From assembly GCA_900766135.1 (NCBI GenBank), contig CAAFUF010000049.1, positions 54,940-118,939 of the forward strand: a stretch of DNA of 64,000 nt. The letters are read 5' to 3'. Below are positions 44,383 through 53,031 of the stretch, in pieces. The stretch is from Paenibacillaceae bacterium (GTDB taxonomy: Bacteria > Bacillota > Bacilli > Paenibacillales > Paenibacillaceae). The position numbers and the translations under genes are program-made. Position 1 is the stretch's first letter; every line of letters begins with the position of its first letter. The notes below the pieces were generated by a model that was given only the letters and a program-made list of their open reading frames with translations, made no database searches and was not told the DNA's origin.

Positions 44383-44394
44383 GGAGAGAGAATC

Positions 44395-45924
44395 ATGAAA
44401 CTGGATGCAGACATCAAACAGCAGTTAGAGCAATATATTCAGCTTCTGGAAGGGAATGTTCTGCTGAAAGTCAGTGCCGGAACCGATACGGTTTCGAACG
44501 AAATGATGGACCTCGTGAACGAGTTGTCCAGCATGTCGGATAAAATTACCGTCGAGCAAACGACTTTACCCAGAACCCCAAGCTTCAGCGTAAATCGCGT
44601 TGGGGAAGACGCCGGCATTACCTTTGCCGGTGTCCCGCTGGGCCATGAGTTTACTTCCCTGGTACTGGCTTTGTTGCAAGTCAGCGGAAGACCACCGAAA
44701 GTTGAACAACCTATCATTGATCAAATCAAAGGGATTCAAGGCGAATACCGCTTTGAAACCTATGTAAGCTTGTCTTGCCACAATTGCCCGGACGTCGTTC
44801 AGGCATTGAACCTGATGAGCGTGCTCAATCCCGGCATTTCCCATACCATGATCGACGGCGCGGCTTTCAAGGAAGAAGTCGATCGCAAAGAGATCATGGC
44901 GGTTCCGACCGTATTCCTGAACGGCGAGTTGTTCGGCAACGGCCGGATGTCCGTCGAGGATATCCTGGGCAAATTGGGCTCCTCGGATACGTCGGCCTTC
45001 GAAGGCAAAGAGCCTTACGACGTGCTTGTCGTAGGGGGCGGGCCTGCCGGAGCCAGCGCGGCGATTTATGCAGCGCGCAAAGGCATCCGCACCGGGATCG
45101 TGGCGGAACGTTTCGGCGGACAAGTGAACGATACCCTGGGCATCGAGAACCTGATCGGCGTGAAATATACGGAAGGGCCTAAGCTTGCCGCCAATCTGGA
45201 AGAACACGCGAAGGAATACAATATCGACATCATGATGTCGCAGCGGGCGAAAGGCCTTCAGAAGAAGGACCTGATCGAAGTGGAATTGGAGAACGGTGCG
45301 GTGCTGAAGAGCAAGACCGTCATCCTGTCCACCGGGGCACGCTGGCGCAACATGAATGTGCCGGGCGAAGCGGAATTCAAGAATAAGGGCGTGGCGTATT
45401 GCCCGCACTGCGATGGTCCGTTGTTCGCAGGGAAACGCGTCGCTGTCGTCGGCGGAGGCAACTCCGGCGTTGAGGCGGCCATCGACCTGGCGGGCGTGGC
45501 ATCGCATGTGACCGTACTTGAATTCATGCCTGAGCTGAAAGCCGACTCCGTCTTGCAGGATCGTCTGAACAGCTTGCCGAACACCACCGTGATCAAAAAC
45601 GCGCAAGTGAAGGAAGTCACGGGGGACAGCAAGGTGAACGGAGTGACCTACATCGAGCGGGAGAGCGGCGAAGAGAAGCATCTTGAGCTGGAAGGTGTAT
45701 TCGTCCAAATCGGTCTCGTGCCGAATACGGAATGGCTGGAAGGCACGCTGGAACGCACCCGGATGGGCGAGATCATCGTCGACAACCGCGGGGCAACGAC
45801 CCTGCCAGGCGTATTCGCTGCCGGCGATTGCACGAACTCGGCCTATAAACAAATCATCATTTCCATGGGATCGGGCGCGACAGCGGCTTTGGGCGCCTTC
45901 GATTACCTGATTCGCAATCAATAA
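44395..45924 (+). CDS. ahpF: Alkyl hydroperoxide reductase subunit F (NADH:peroxiredoxin reductase)
   Basis: The protein has 509 residues. The N-terminal tandem thioredoxin-like domain (about 1-200) has the CHNC redox pair (Cys128, Cys131). The thioredoxin-reductase-like part has the FAD motif GGGPAGASAA, the CPHC active site (Cys336, Cys339), the NADH motif GGGNSG and the C-terminal FAAGDCT. It transfers electrons from NADH through FAD to AhpC. GGAGAGAG precedes the ATG, and it is co-transcribed with ahpC. Confidence 0.97.
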   Translation: MKLDADIKQQLEQYIQLLEGNVLLKVSAGTDTVSNEMMDLVNELSSMSDKITVEQTTLPRTPSFSVNRVGEDAGITFAGVPLGHEFTSLVLALLQVSGRPPKVEQPIIDQIKGIQGEYRFETYVSLSCHNCPDVVQALNLMSVLNPGISHTMIDGAAFKEEVDRKEIMAVPTVFLNGELFGNGRMSVEDILGKLGSSDTSAFEGKEPYDVLVVGGGPAGASAAIYAARKGIRTGIVAERFGGQVNDTLGIENLIGVKYTEGPKLAANLEEHAKEYNIDIMMSQRAKGLQKKDLIEVELENGAVLKSKTVILSTGARWRNMNVPGEAEFKNKGVAYCPHCDGPLFAGKRVAVVGGGNSGVEAAIDLAGVASHVTVLEFMPELKADSVLQDRLNSLPNTTVIKNAQVKEVTGDSKVNGVTYIERESGEEKHLELEGVFVQIGLVPNTEWLEGTLERTRMGEIIVDNRGATTLPGVFAAGDCTNSAYKQIIISMGSGATAALGAFDYLIRNQ

Positions 45925-45936
45925 TCGGTTATATAA

Positions 45937-45974
45937 CGGCGGTGCAGGGGTTATCCCCCGGCACCGCTGTTTTG
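45937..45974 (+). terminator. Terminator of ahpCF
   Basis: CGGCGGTGC (45937-45945) pairs with GCACCGCTG (45961-45969) around an inner GGGG/CCCC stem, followed by a short T-rich tail. Confidence 0.85.
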
Positions 45975-46062
45975 TTATGCAGGTTCCCCGTCATACCCCG
46001 CCCCCACCCCGAATATATTCCCTTGATAGCGAGGCAGCGAACGATTTTATTCAGGTCCCGGG

Positions 46063-46593
46063 GAGATCAAAATCCAACTGGGTCCGACGTTCATCAACTA
46101 CATGGTCAATGAGGTGGAGGAGTATATCCGGGTCTTGAAGTTTTTGCAAAAAGGGGAGATTCCGCCGATTTATCATGAGCTGCATCATCATTTGGTTTGG
46201 CTGCTTGATGCGGCGGGTCATGCGGGTGCGATCGACGACAATATGGACCGGATCGAAAAGAAGATAAAGGAAAAAAGCGCGGAATACACGAAGAATTTTG
46301 AGAACTTTTATCTGAAAGCGGTCGAGTTGGCGGGGTTCCTGAGAGCAAACGTGACGTCGTTCCCGGCTCTGGCGAAGTTCAATCGGGATGTGTCGCTCGA
46401 GATGAAATTGTTTATGGGCTTTTTGGCTGAGATCGAGGAATTGGAGTTATCGAAACAGGCCCTTGGAACGTTTCATGCCTTGATGGCCGACCACATGTCG
46501 CGCGAGGAATGTTACTACTTAACGAAAGTAGCTCAATCGACGAAACAGCCCGCCCCTCACTGCGATCCAACCAAGCAGCGGGTGCAGGCATAG
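46063..46593 (+). pseudogene. DUF2935 fragment lacking its N-terminal half
   Basis: The open frame encodes a helical, His- and Glu-rich polypeptide (YHELHHHLVWLLDAAGHAG, HMSREECYY) like the second half of DUF2935 proteins, which normally have two such repeats (about 260 residues). Family-like sequence (GPTFINYMVNEVEEYIRVL) begins before the first ATG (46102), and that ATG has no ribosome-binding site. Upstream the frame reaches a TAG at 46027-46029 without a usual start codon. It therefore looks like a 5'-truncated gene. Translation of a shorter 163-residue protein from 46102 cannot be excluded. Confidence 0.6.
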
Positions 46594-46715
46594 CGTTTTC
46601 ATGAATCCGTAATTCCCCCGCTGAGGTTTTGCTTGACAGGGTGAAGGGTTTATGTAAACCTACTGTTGCCGAATAGGCTAAAAGAGCGCGCGTAGCGGGA
46701 AAAGGTGAACATACT

Positions 46716-47293
46716 CTGAAAGCAAATCGGATGGAAGCCTTCAGCGATGGGGTACTGGCGATTGTCATTACGATCATGGTGTTGGAATTCAAAGCGCCGG
46801 AAGGTTATGACTGGCATGCGTTAATCGAACTTGGCCCGAAGGTACTTAGCTACATCTTCAGTTTCGTCTATATCGGCATCTACTGGAATAACCATCATCA
46901 TCTGCTGCACATGATTCGAACGATGAACGGGCGGGTGATGTGGCTCAACTTGCTGCTTCTCTTCTGGTTATCCCTGGTGCCGTTCACGACCGCTTGGATG
47001 GGGGAAAGCCATTTTGCAGCCGCTCCAACGGCGCTGTACGGGATGATACTGCTCTTTGCGGCGATCTCGTACCGGCTGCTTCAGCGCGCGATTATTGACC
47101 AGCATTCCGGGGATTCCTCATTCGTCGTGGCGATGGGCAAGGACTGGAAGGGGAGATTATCCCCTCTACTCTACTTGATTGCGGCCTTGACCGCGTATGT
47201 GAGCCCTTGGATCTCCGGCTTTTTTTCATCCTCGTCGCCATCATCTGGAGTGTTCCGGATAAGCGAATCGAGCAGGCCTTGAGAGAACGTTAA
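46716..47293 (+). pseudogene. TMEM175/DUF1211-like potassium channel gene with frameshift
   Basis: The product has six hydrophobic helices and the RxxxFSD signature (RMEAFSDGV) of TMEM175-family potassium channels. The Arg lies before the first ATG (46731). A CTG at 46716 gives the usual KANRMEAFSD start and has AAGGTGA 7 nt upstream, so CTG may be the start. Near the 3' end the frame breaks at seven T (47220-47226): with one more T the sequence continues FILVAIIWSVPDKRIEQAL to TAA at 47291-47293, a typical family C-terminus, while the present frame ends in a Ser-rich tail at 47282. It is a frameshifted gene or a sequencing error. Confidence 0.72.
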
Positions 47294-47331
47294 GGTTCCT
47301 CGGCTCCGGGTTTGCCTTATTTTCGAACGAT

Positions 47332-47364
47332 AAAAAGCACTGACCGTTTGGGTCAGTGCTTTTT
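47332..47364 (+). terminator. Terminator hairpin, target of the intron
   Basis: A perfect 14-bp stem (47332-47345 with 47351-47364) has a 5-nt loop and ends in five T. The group II intron begins 2 nt later. Confidence 0.92.
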
Positions 47365-47770
47365 CAGTGCGCCACGCATGGCGACTAACTAGGCGGTGAA
47401 AGTCCGCTGTGGGGGCTTGTAGTGGCCAACCACTAGCCAAGAGCAAGGGTGTCCATCGCGAGGTGGAATCTGAAGGAAGCTGGAGGCAAACTTCCGGCCC
47501 GAGGAACACGAACATCATCAGGCACAAGGAATGGGACGAGCTTGCTGAACAAAGCAAAGTCCAATACACTACACGGACATTCCAGTGTAAATGGTGCGGG
47601 TAGATGGAGGGAAAGTGAGTCGTCTTACCGTGGGAGGTCTCATGGACGTGAGGAGATAAGCTTCGAATCACGGTTGAAACAAGATTTACCTTGAGAAGTC
47701 AGCAGACGCCATAGTACTTTGAGCAGTCGACAGCTTGAAGGAAGGGCTGAACCTTAGGAGGTGAACGTCA

Positions 47771-49189
47771 ATGAAAGTTACTAAAACAGGAGCAAAAGGC
47801 AGCCAACCTCCAATAGAGGGCTCCACGCAGAAGGATAGTGCGGAACACGAAGGATACGCGGGAGTGCACATTCCTGTAAAGATAACTGAAACCGACGACA
47901 CCAACGCAAACGAGTCGAAGGATGGCATGCTTGAGAAGATTGTAAGCAGAGATAACTTGAACGAGGCGTTCAAGCGAGTCAAAGCCAACAAGGGATCACA
48001 CGGAGTTGACGGGATGGGAGTAGATGAACTTCTACAATATCTCAAAGACAACGGCGAAACCATCAAGCAACAAGTCTTGGACGGGAAATACCGTCCGAAT
48101 CCCGTTCGAAGGGTGGAAATTCCCAAAGAGAACGGAAAGAAGAGAAACTTAGGCATTCCAACGGTAGTGGACCGAGTCATCCAACAGGCAATCGCCCAAG
48201 TGCTGACACCGCTTTACGAAAAGCAATTCTCGGACAACAGTTACGGATTCCGCCCCAAACGGAGCGCCCATCACGCGATTAAGCGAAGCAGGCAGTACAT
48301 AGAGGAAGGGTATCGCTATGTAGTGGACATGGACTTAGAGAAATACTTCGACACCGTCAACCAGAGCAAACTCATTGAGGTGCTCTCAAGAACGATCAAG
48401 GACGGTCGAGTAATCTCGCTCATCCACAAATATCTCCGGGCAGGAGTCGTGGTGAAACACAAATTCGAGGATACGGAAATCGGTGTGCCGCAGGGTGGAA
48501 ACCTAAGTCCAATCCTCAGCAACATCACGCTGAATGAACTGGACAAGGAGATGGAGAAGAGAGGACACAAGTTTGTTCGTTATGCGGACGACCTGCTCGT
48601 CTTTTGTAAGAGCAGACGCAGTGCCGAACGGACACTGCGGAACATTCTCCCGTACATCGAAAAGAAGTTATTCTTGAAAGTGAACCGCGAGAAAACCGTG
48701 GTAGATGAAGCGATCCGAGTGAAATTTCTGGGATTCTCCTTCTACACAAGCAAGGGAGAAACAAGGATTCGCATCCACCCCAAGTCCATTGTGAAGATGA
48801 AGGCCAAAATTAAGGAACACACGGCAAGGAGCAACGGAATAGGGAACGAGGAACGAGCAGTGAGACTTAGACGCTACATCATGGGGTGGATTAACTACTT
48901 CAAGCTGGCAGATATGAAGAAACTGCTCCAAACCACGGACGAATGGATGAGAAGACGAATTCGAATGGTCTACTGGAAACAATGGAAACGGATAAAGACC
49001 AGGGTCGAAAAGTTGAACTCACTGGGTATCCCAGAAAACAAAGCTTGGGAATACGCAAACACAAGAAAGAGCTACTGGAGAACCTCCAATAGCCCAATCC
49101 TCTCAAGATCCCTCGGAAACAATACCCTGAAGAACCTCGGATTTCTATTCTTTTCAGATTATTATCGACAAGTCACTACGTATTCCTAA
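47771..49189 (+). CDS. ltrA: Group II intron reverse transcriptase/maturase, class C
   Basis: The protein has 472 residues. Reverse-transcriptase blocks 0-7 are present (about residues 50-345; GVDGM, RPNPVRRVEIPKENGKKR, SYGFRPKRSAHHAI, VVDMDLEKYFDTVN, GVPQGGNLSP, FVRYADD with the catalytic Asp pair). Domain X follows (about 370-460; GWINYFKLADM). No HNH endonuclease domain is present. The sequence is close to the group IIC enzyme of Eubacterium rectale as I remember it. It assists splicing of its own intron and primes reverse transcription during mobility. AGGAGGTGA precedes the ATG. All motifs look intact, so it may be active. Confidence 0.95.
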   Translation: MKVTKTGAKGSQPPIEGSTQKDSAEHEGYAGVHIPVKITETDDTNANESKDGMLEKIVSRDNLNEAFKRVKANKGSHGVDGMGVDELLQYLKDNGETIKQQVLDGKYRPNPVRRVEIPKENGKKRNLGIPTVVDRVIQQAIAQVLTPLYEKQFSDNSYGFRPKRSAHHAIKRSRQYIEEGYRYVVDMDLEKYFDTVNQSKLIEVLSRTIKDGRVISLIHKYLRAGVVVKHKFEDTEIGVPQGGNLSPILSNITLNELDKEMEKRGHKFVRYADDLLVFCKSRRSAERTLRNILPYIEKKLFLKVNREKTVVDEAIRVKFLGFSFYTSKGETRIRIHPKSIVKMKAKIKEHTARSNGIGNEERAVRLRRYIMGWINYFKLADMKKLLQTTDEWMRRRIRMVYWKQWKRIKTRVEKLNSLGIPENKAWEYANTRKSYWRTSNSPILSRSLGNNTLKNLGFLFFSDYYRQVTTYS

Positions 49190-49193
49190 TGGA

Positions 49194-49269
49194 ACCGCCG
49201 TATACCGAACGGTACGTACGGTGGTGTGGGAGGTCGGCTACTCAATTAATGGGTAGCCTCCTACCCGAT
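49194..49269 (+). ncRNA. Group II intron domains V and VI
   Basis: Domain V (49194-49225) is a 32-nt hairpin whose strands contain CCGTATACC and GGTACGTACGG. Its catalytic triad reads CGC (49196-49198), characteristic of class C, where other classes have AGC. Domain VI follows as a long stem (GGCTAC/GTAGCC region) up to the intron end. Confidence 0.8.
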
Positions 49270-49354
49270 TGGCTATTTTTGGGCCTCGCCCTTTCTATCT
49301 TTTTTAACACGAACCTAAAGTTTGTTGACTATAGTATCAAGTTTGTCGTCTAGA

Positions 49355-49380
49355 TGAAAGCGCTATCTTCCCGATAAAAT
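49355..49380 (+). promoter_or_regulatory. cre-like site and -10 element of the Lpl-type ABC operon
   Basis: TGAAAGCGCTATCT (49355-49368) matches 13 of 14 positions of the cre consensus and lies just upstream of TAAAAT (49375-49380). CcpA bound here would cover the -35 region. The stretch 49270-49424 otherwise holds no gene. Confidence 0.55.
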
Positions 49381-49424
49381 GGGGGTATCAGAGCAAACAC
49401 GCTAAAGGAAAGAGGTGACAGAGC

Positions 49425-50369
49425 ATGAACTCAAAGGAAACTAGAAAGCGCTTGCATACGCGCTGGCGCAAACAAGATACGGAGCTGACGTTATTGGCCT
49501 TGCCAACGACCCTATGGTACATCCTGTTCAGTTTCCTGCCTATGTTCGGGATCATTATCGCCTTTAAGAACTTTAAAATAACCGGTGGATTTCTGAGCAA
49601 TGTATTCAACAGCCCCTGGGCAGGGTTTAAAAACTTTGAATTCTTGTTCAAGTCGAACGACGCCTGGATCATTATCCGAAACACCCTCGGGTACAACTTG
49701 ATCTTTATCGTCCTGGGGATTGTGATCCCCGTGGCTTTGGCCTTAATGATCGGGATGCTTCACAACCGACGGGCTGGGAAGGCATATCAAACGATGATGT
49801 TCCTGCCTTACTTTCTGTCTTGGGTCGTGGTATCGGCCGTTGGTTGGGCGTTCTTAAGTTTTGATAAGGGGATCCTGAATCAAATGCTGGTAGGAGCGGG
49901 GAACGATCCAGTGAACTGGTACATGGAGCCGAAGTATTGGCCCTGGTTCTTGATCTTCATGAATGTGTGGAAGGGTCTCGGGTATGGGATGGTCGTGTAT
50001 TTGGCAACGATCGCCGGCATCGATAAGACCTACTATGAAGCGGCCGTGATCGATGGTGCCACGCTCTGGCAGCAAACCCGGTTTATTACGCTGCCGCTGA
50101 TGAAGCTGGTGATCGTCATGATGTTCATCCTGGCGGTGGGACGGATTTTCTATACGGACTTCGGGTTGTTCTTCCAGGTGCCGCGGGATTCCAATTCCCT
50201 GTTTAATGTGACCACGACCATTGATGTATTGGTCTATAAGCAGCTTAAAACGGCAACGGTCGGAATGGCATCGGCAGCGGCCTTCGTGCAATCGGTCCTC
50301 GGCTGTTTGATGATTCTGGCGGCGAACTGGACCGTCCGCAAAATCGACCCGGATAGCGCGATGATTTAA
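49425..50369 (+). CDS. Carbohydrate ABC transporter permease, LplB/YteP type
   Basis: The 314-residue protein has six helices. The N-terminal part LLALPTTLWYILFSFLPMFG and the EAA-type motif EAAVIDGATLWQQTRFITLP are typical of LplB-like permeases, which import complex oligosaccharides such as rhamnogalacturonan or xylan fragments. AAAGAGGTGA precedes the ATG. It forms a pair with the next permease (13 nt apart) and the binding lipoprotein at 51393. The substrate cannot be told from sequence. A cre-like site in the promoter suggests glucose repression. Confidence 0.9.
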   Translation: MNSKETRKRLHTRWRKQDTELTLLALPTTLWYILFSFLPMFGIIIAFKNFKITGGFLSNVFNSPWAGFKNFEFLFKSNDAWIIIRNTLGYNLIFIVLGIVIPVALALMIGMLHNRRAGKAYQTMMFLPYFLSWVVVSAVGWAFLSFDKGILNQMLVGAGNDPVNWYMEPKYWPWFLIFMNVWKGLGYGMVVYLATIAGIDKTYYEAAVIDGATLWQQTRFITLPLMKLVIVMMFILAVGRIFYTDFGLFFQVPRDSNSLFNVTTTIDVLVYKQLKTATVGMASAAAFVQSVLGCLMILAANWTVRKIDPDSAMI

Positions 50370-50382
50370 GGGAGGTGCGTTT

Positions 50383-51312
50383 ATGGCAACAAGAACGGTT
50401 TACGAGAGCGGCCTGGATCGCTTTAATCGTCCAAGCAAAGGGGTGAATGTTCTCCTCCATCTCCTCTTCTTCTTCCTTGCGGTGATTTGCGTCGTGCCCA
50501 TGCTGGTGGTCTTGTCCATTTCGCTGTCCAGTGAAGATTCGATTCGGGAAAACGGCTATCACCTGATCCCGACGGCGTTCTCGGGAGATGCTTACGGGTA
50601 TATCGCCCAGCAGGGGACGATGATTTTGCAGGCCTTGGGGATCTCCGTCTTCGTCACGATCGTCGGAACCGTGCTGGGGATTCTGCTTACCACCTCGATG
50701 GGGTATGTCCTCTCCCGTCCGAATTATAAGCTGAAGGGGTTCCTGACGTGGGTCGTATTTATTCCGATGGTGTTCAACGGCGGCTTGGTTTCCAGCTATT
50801 ATATCAACGCGAATCTGCTGGGGCTGAAGGACACGGTCTGGTCGTTGATCCTGCCGCTCGCGGTCTCCTCGTTTAACGTCATTATTTGCAAGACTTTCTT
50901 CAAAAGCACGATTCCGGACGGGTTAATCGAATCCGCGGAAATCGATGGCGCCGGCCAATTACGCATCTTCTTCTCGATCATTTTGCCAATCTCCTTGCCG
51001 GTGATCGCCACGATAGGCTTGTTCCTGTGCTTTGGTTACTGGAATGACTGGTTCCAATCGATGTTGTACATCAACAATCAGGACCTGTTTTCTTTGCAGG
51101 CGCTGCTGAACAACTTGATGAGCAATGTGGACGCGCTGGCCCGAAACGCCTCCAGCCTGGGGATTAGCTACGCCGAGCTGGTTGCTACGATGCCTAAAGA
51201 GTCTGCCCGCATGGCGGTGGCCATCGTGATCGTGCTTCCGGTCGCCTTCGCGTATCCCTTCTTCCAGCGATACTTTATCTCCGGTCTGACCGTGGGCGCA
51301 GTCAAGGGGTAA
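50383..51312 (+). CDS. Carbohydrate ABC transporter permease, LplC/YtcP type
   Basis: The 309-residue protein has six helices. The segment GVNVLLHLLFFFLAVICVVP and the EAA-type motif ESAEIDGAGQLRIFFSIILP are typical. The C-terminus ends FISGLTVGAVKG, as in LplC/YtcP homologues. GGGAGGTG precedes the ATG. It is the partner of the preceding LplB-type permease. Confidence 0.92.
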   Translation: MATRTVYESGLDRFNRPSKGVNVLLHLLFFFLAVICVVPMLVVLSISLSSEDSIRENGYHLIPTAFSGDAYGYIAQQGTMILQALGISVFVTIVGTVLGILLTTSMGYVLSRPNYKLKGFLTWVVFIPMVFNGGLVSSYYINANLLGLKDTVWSLILPLAVSSFNVIICKTFFKSTIPDGLIESAEIDGAGQLRIFFSIILPISLPVIATIGLFLCFGYWNDWFQSMLYINNQDLFSLQALLNNLMSNVDALARNASSLGISYAELVATMPKESARMAVAIVIVLPVAFAYPFFQRYFISGLTVGAVKG

Positions 51313-51392
51313 TCCGGTAATCCTATCATCCGAAGTAAACTGGGCTTGTCTCGGTTTATGTATATTTAGATCACAAAAGGGAGGAAATATCT

Positions 51393-52898
51393 ATGAAAAG
51401 GAATTTGAAGCTCATCTCTACGCTATGCATTATGATGCTTCTCTTGTCCGTTCTTGCAGCTTGCGGTTCGAAATCCAATTCCCCGTCGGCTAACAATTCT
51501 CCAGACGCTTCTACCAACACTTCGACAGACACCTCGTCAACGACGACTTCGGGGGAAGTTCCTACCTTGGTCTGGTGGACGATCGGCGGGCAGATCCCGG
51601 CGAACTTCGAGAAGGCAATCGAAGCGATGAACGAATACACGGCCGAGAAAATCGGCGTAAAAGTCGACATCAAAGTGGCCAGCTGGGGCGATTGGGATAC
51701 GAAAATCAACACGATCGTAAACACGGGTGAACCTTTCGACATTCTGTTCACCAACGTCTCCAAATACAATCAACAAGTGACGATCGGGGCGCTTGCGGAC
51801 ATCACCGACCTGGTGCAAAGCGAAACGCCGGAACTGTACAAATTCATCCCGGAGAAGGTATGGGATGGGACGAGAATCGGCGGCAAGCTTTACTCCGTGC
51901 CAACCTATAAGGATTCCTCGCTGACCCAATATTGGGTATTCGATCATAAGTATGTTGAGAAATACGGCATTGACTTGAACAACATCAAAACCCTCAAAGA
52001 CCTGGATAAGCCGTTCCACGACATGAAAGCCGGAGAAGGCAAGAGCTTCTATCCATTGCCGATGACGCAAGGCGACGGATTTAACGGATTCTTTAACCGG
52101 TATGACGATCTTGCGCTGGGCTTCCCTCCGATTGGCGTGAAGGTGGATGACGCCTCCCGCAAGGTGGTATCCGTTCTGGAGCAGCCAGATGTGATGGACG
52201 AATTGAAGATTTTGCACCAATGGTACCAAGATGGCATTATCAATCCGGATGCTCCTACCAAACCGGAAGCGGACAAGGGCCGCGCGTTCTTCAGTGCCCA
52301 AGGCTTCCCTGGGGCGGATATTACTTGGCAAATCAACGAGGGCGTCGAGAAGTACGACATGACGCAGGTTTACGGCCCGCTCTACACGACAGCAACGATT
52401 CAAGGTTCCCTCAACGGAATCTCGGCCAATTCCAAATATAAGAAGGAAGCGTTGAAGTACCTGGAGCTGGTGAATACCGATCCGAAGCTTCGCAACATGC
52501 TGGCCTTTGGTGAAGAGGGCGTCGACTACGTGAAAGTGGACGGCGAGAAAGTCATCGAACGTATTTCGGATACTTGGCCGCTGGCTGGTTATACGCAAGG
52601 AACCTTCTTCAATATGGCAACGACCAAAGGGGCTCCCGAAGATCAATGGGTACAGGTTCAGAAGTTGAATGAACAGGCAACCGCTTCGTCCCTGCTGGGC
52701 TTCTCGCTCGACACGACCAATCTGACGACCGAAGTAGCGAACGTCAAAGCGACGTGGGATAAATACCGTTATGAATTGCTTACGGGCGCATCCGATCCGG
52801 AGAAGGTAGTTCCGAAGATCATCGATGAACTGAAGGCGGCGGGTATGGATACCATCATGAAGGCCGCACAAGAGCAAATCGATGCCTTCTTTCAATAA
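51393..52898 (+). CDS. Oligosaccharide-binding lipoprotein, LipO/LplA type
   Basis: The 501-residue protein has a lipoprotein signal peptide with lipobox LAAC (Cys24), a Ser/Thr/Asn-rich linker to about residue 52, and a solute-binding domain. The C-terminal part (SLLGFSLDTTNLTTEVANV) resembles DUF3502, typical of LipO-like binding proteins of LplABC importers. It is the extracellular receptor for the two permeases upstream. GGGAGGAAA precedes the ATG. A related lipoprotein is encoded at 55556, beyond the two-component genes. Confidence 0.9.
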   Translation: MKRNLKLISTLCIMMLLLSVLAACGSKSNSPSANNSPDASTNTSTDTSSTTTSGEVPTLVWWTIGGQIPANFEKAIEAMNEYTAEKIGVKVDIKVASWGDWDTKINTIVNTGEPFDILFTNVSKYNQQVTIGALADITDLVQSETPELYKFIPEKVWDGTRIGGKLYSVPTYKDSSLTQYWVFDHKYVEKYGIDLNNIKTLKDLDKPFHDMKAGEGKSFYPLPMTQGDGFNGFFNRYDDLALGFPPIGVKVDDASRKVVSVLEQPDVMDELKILHQWYQDGIINPDAPTKPEADKGRAFFSAQGFPGADITWQINEGVEKYDMTQVYGPLYTTATIQGSLNGISANSKYKKEALKYLELVNTDPKLRNMLAFGEEGVDYVKVDGEKVIERISDTWPLAGYTQGTFFNMATTKGAPEDQWVQVQKLNEQATASSLLGFSLDTTNLTTEVANVKATWDKYRYELLTGASDPEKVVPKIIDELKAAGMDTIMKAAQEQIDAFFQ

Positions 52899-52919
52899 GA
52901 GATAAGCCCGATGCGTTTG

Positions 52920-52956
52920 GCCCGGACGGAAGATTTATCTACCGTTCGGGCTTTAA
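52920..52956 (+). terminator. Terminator with a possible alternative fold
   Basis: GCCCGGACGG (52920-52929) pairs with CCGTTCGGGC (52942-52951), followed by TTTAAAT. AAGCCCGA at 52903-52910 can instead pair with TCGGGCTT at 52946-52953, so two hairpins compete. Confidence 0.6.
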
Positions 52957-53031
52957 ATATGATGCTATAATGATAGTGAATGAGGGCAATGGAATCAGCG
53001 CCACATGATTAAGGGCGAAGGAGGCGCGGAA

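Larger units (their letters stand above)
47367..49269 (+). mobile_element. Group IIC intron (retroelement) with encoded maturase
   Basis: The element starts with GTGCGCC (47367) just behind a terminator hairpin. It has a structured RNA of about 400 nt before the reverse-transcriptase gene and ends with domains V and VI (…CCTACCCGAT, 49269). Total length is about 1.9 kb, as usual for class C. Insertion behind an intrinsic terminator, a maturase without endonuclease domain and a CGC triad in domain V all point to class C. The exact 3' boundary is a judgement; no second copy is present in the window for comparison. Confidence 0.88.

Noticed and set aside
44566..45921. 451-codon minus-strand ORF opposite ahpF
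   Set aside because: Antisense to a certain ahpF; composition is that of a reverse-frame shadow with no family motifs.
51537..52895. 452-codon minus-strand ORF opposite the LipO-type gene
   Set aside because: Shadow of a clear lipoprotein gene; no domain recognisable.
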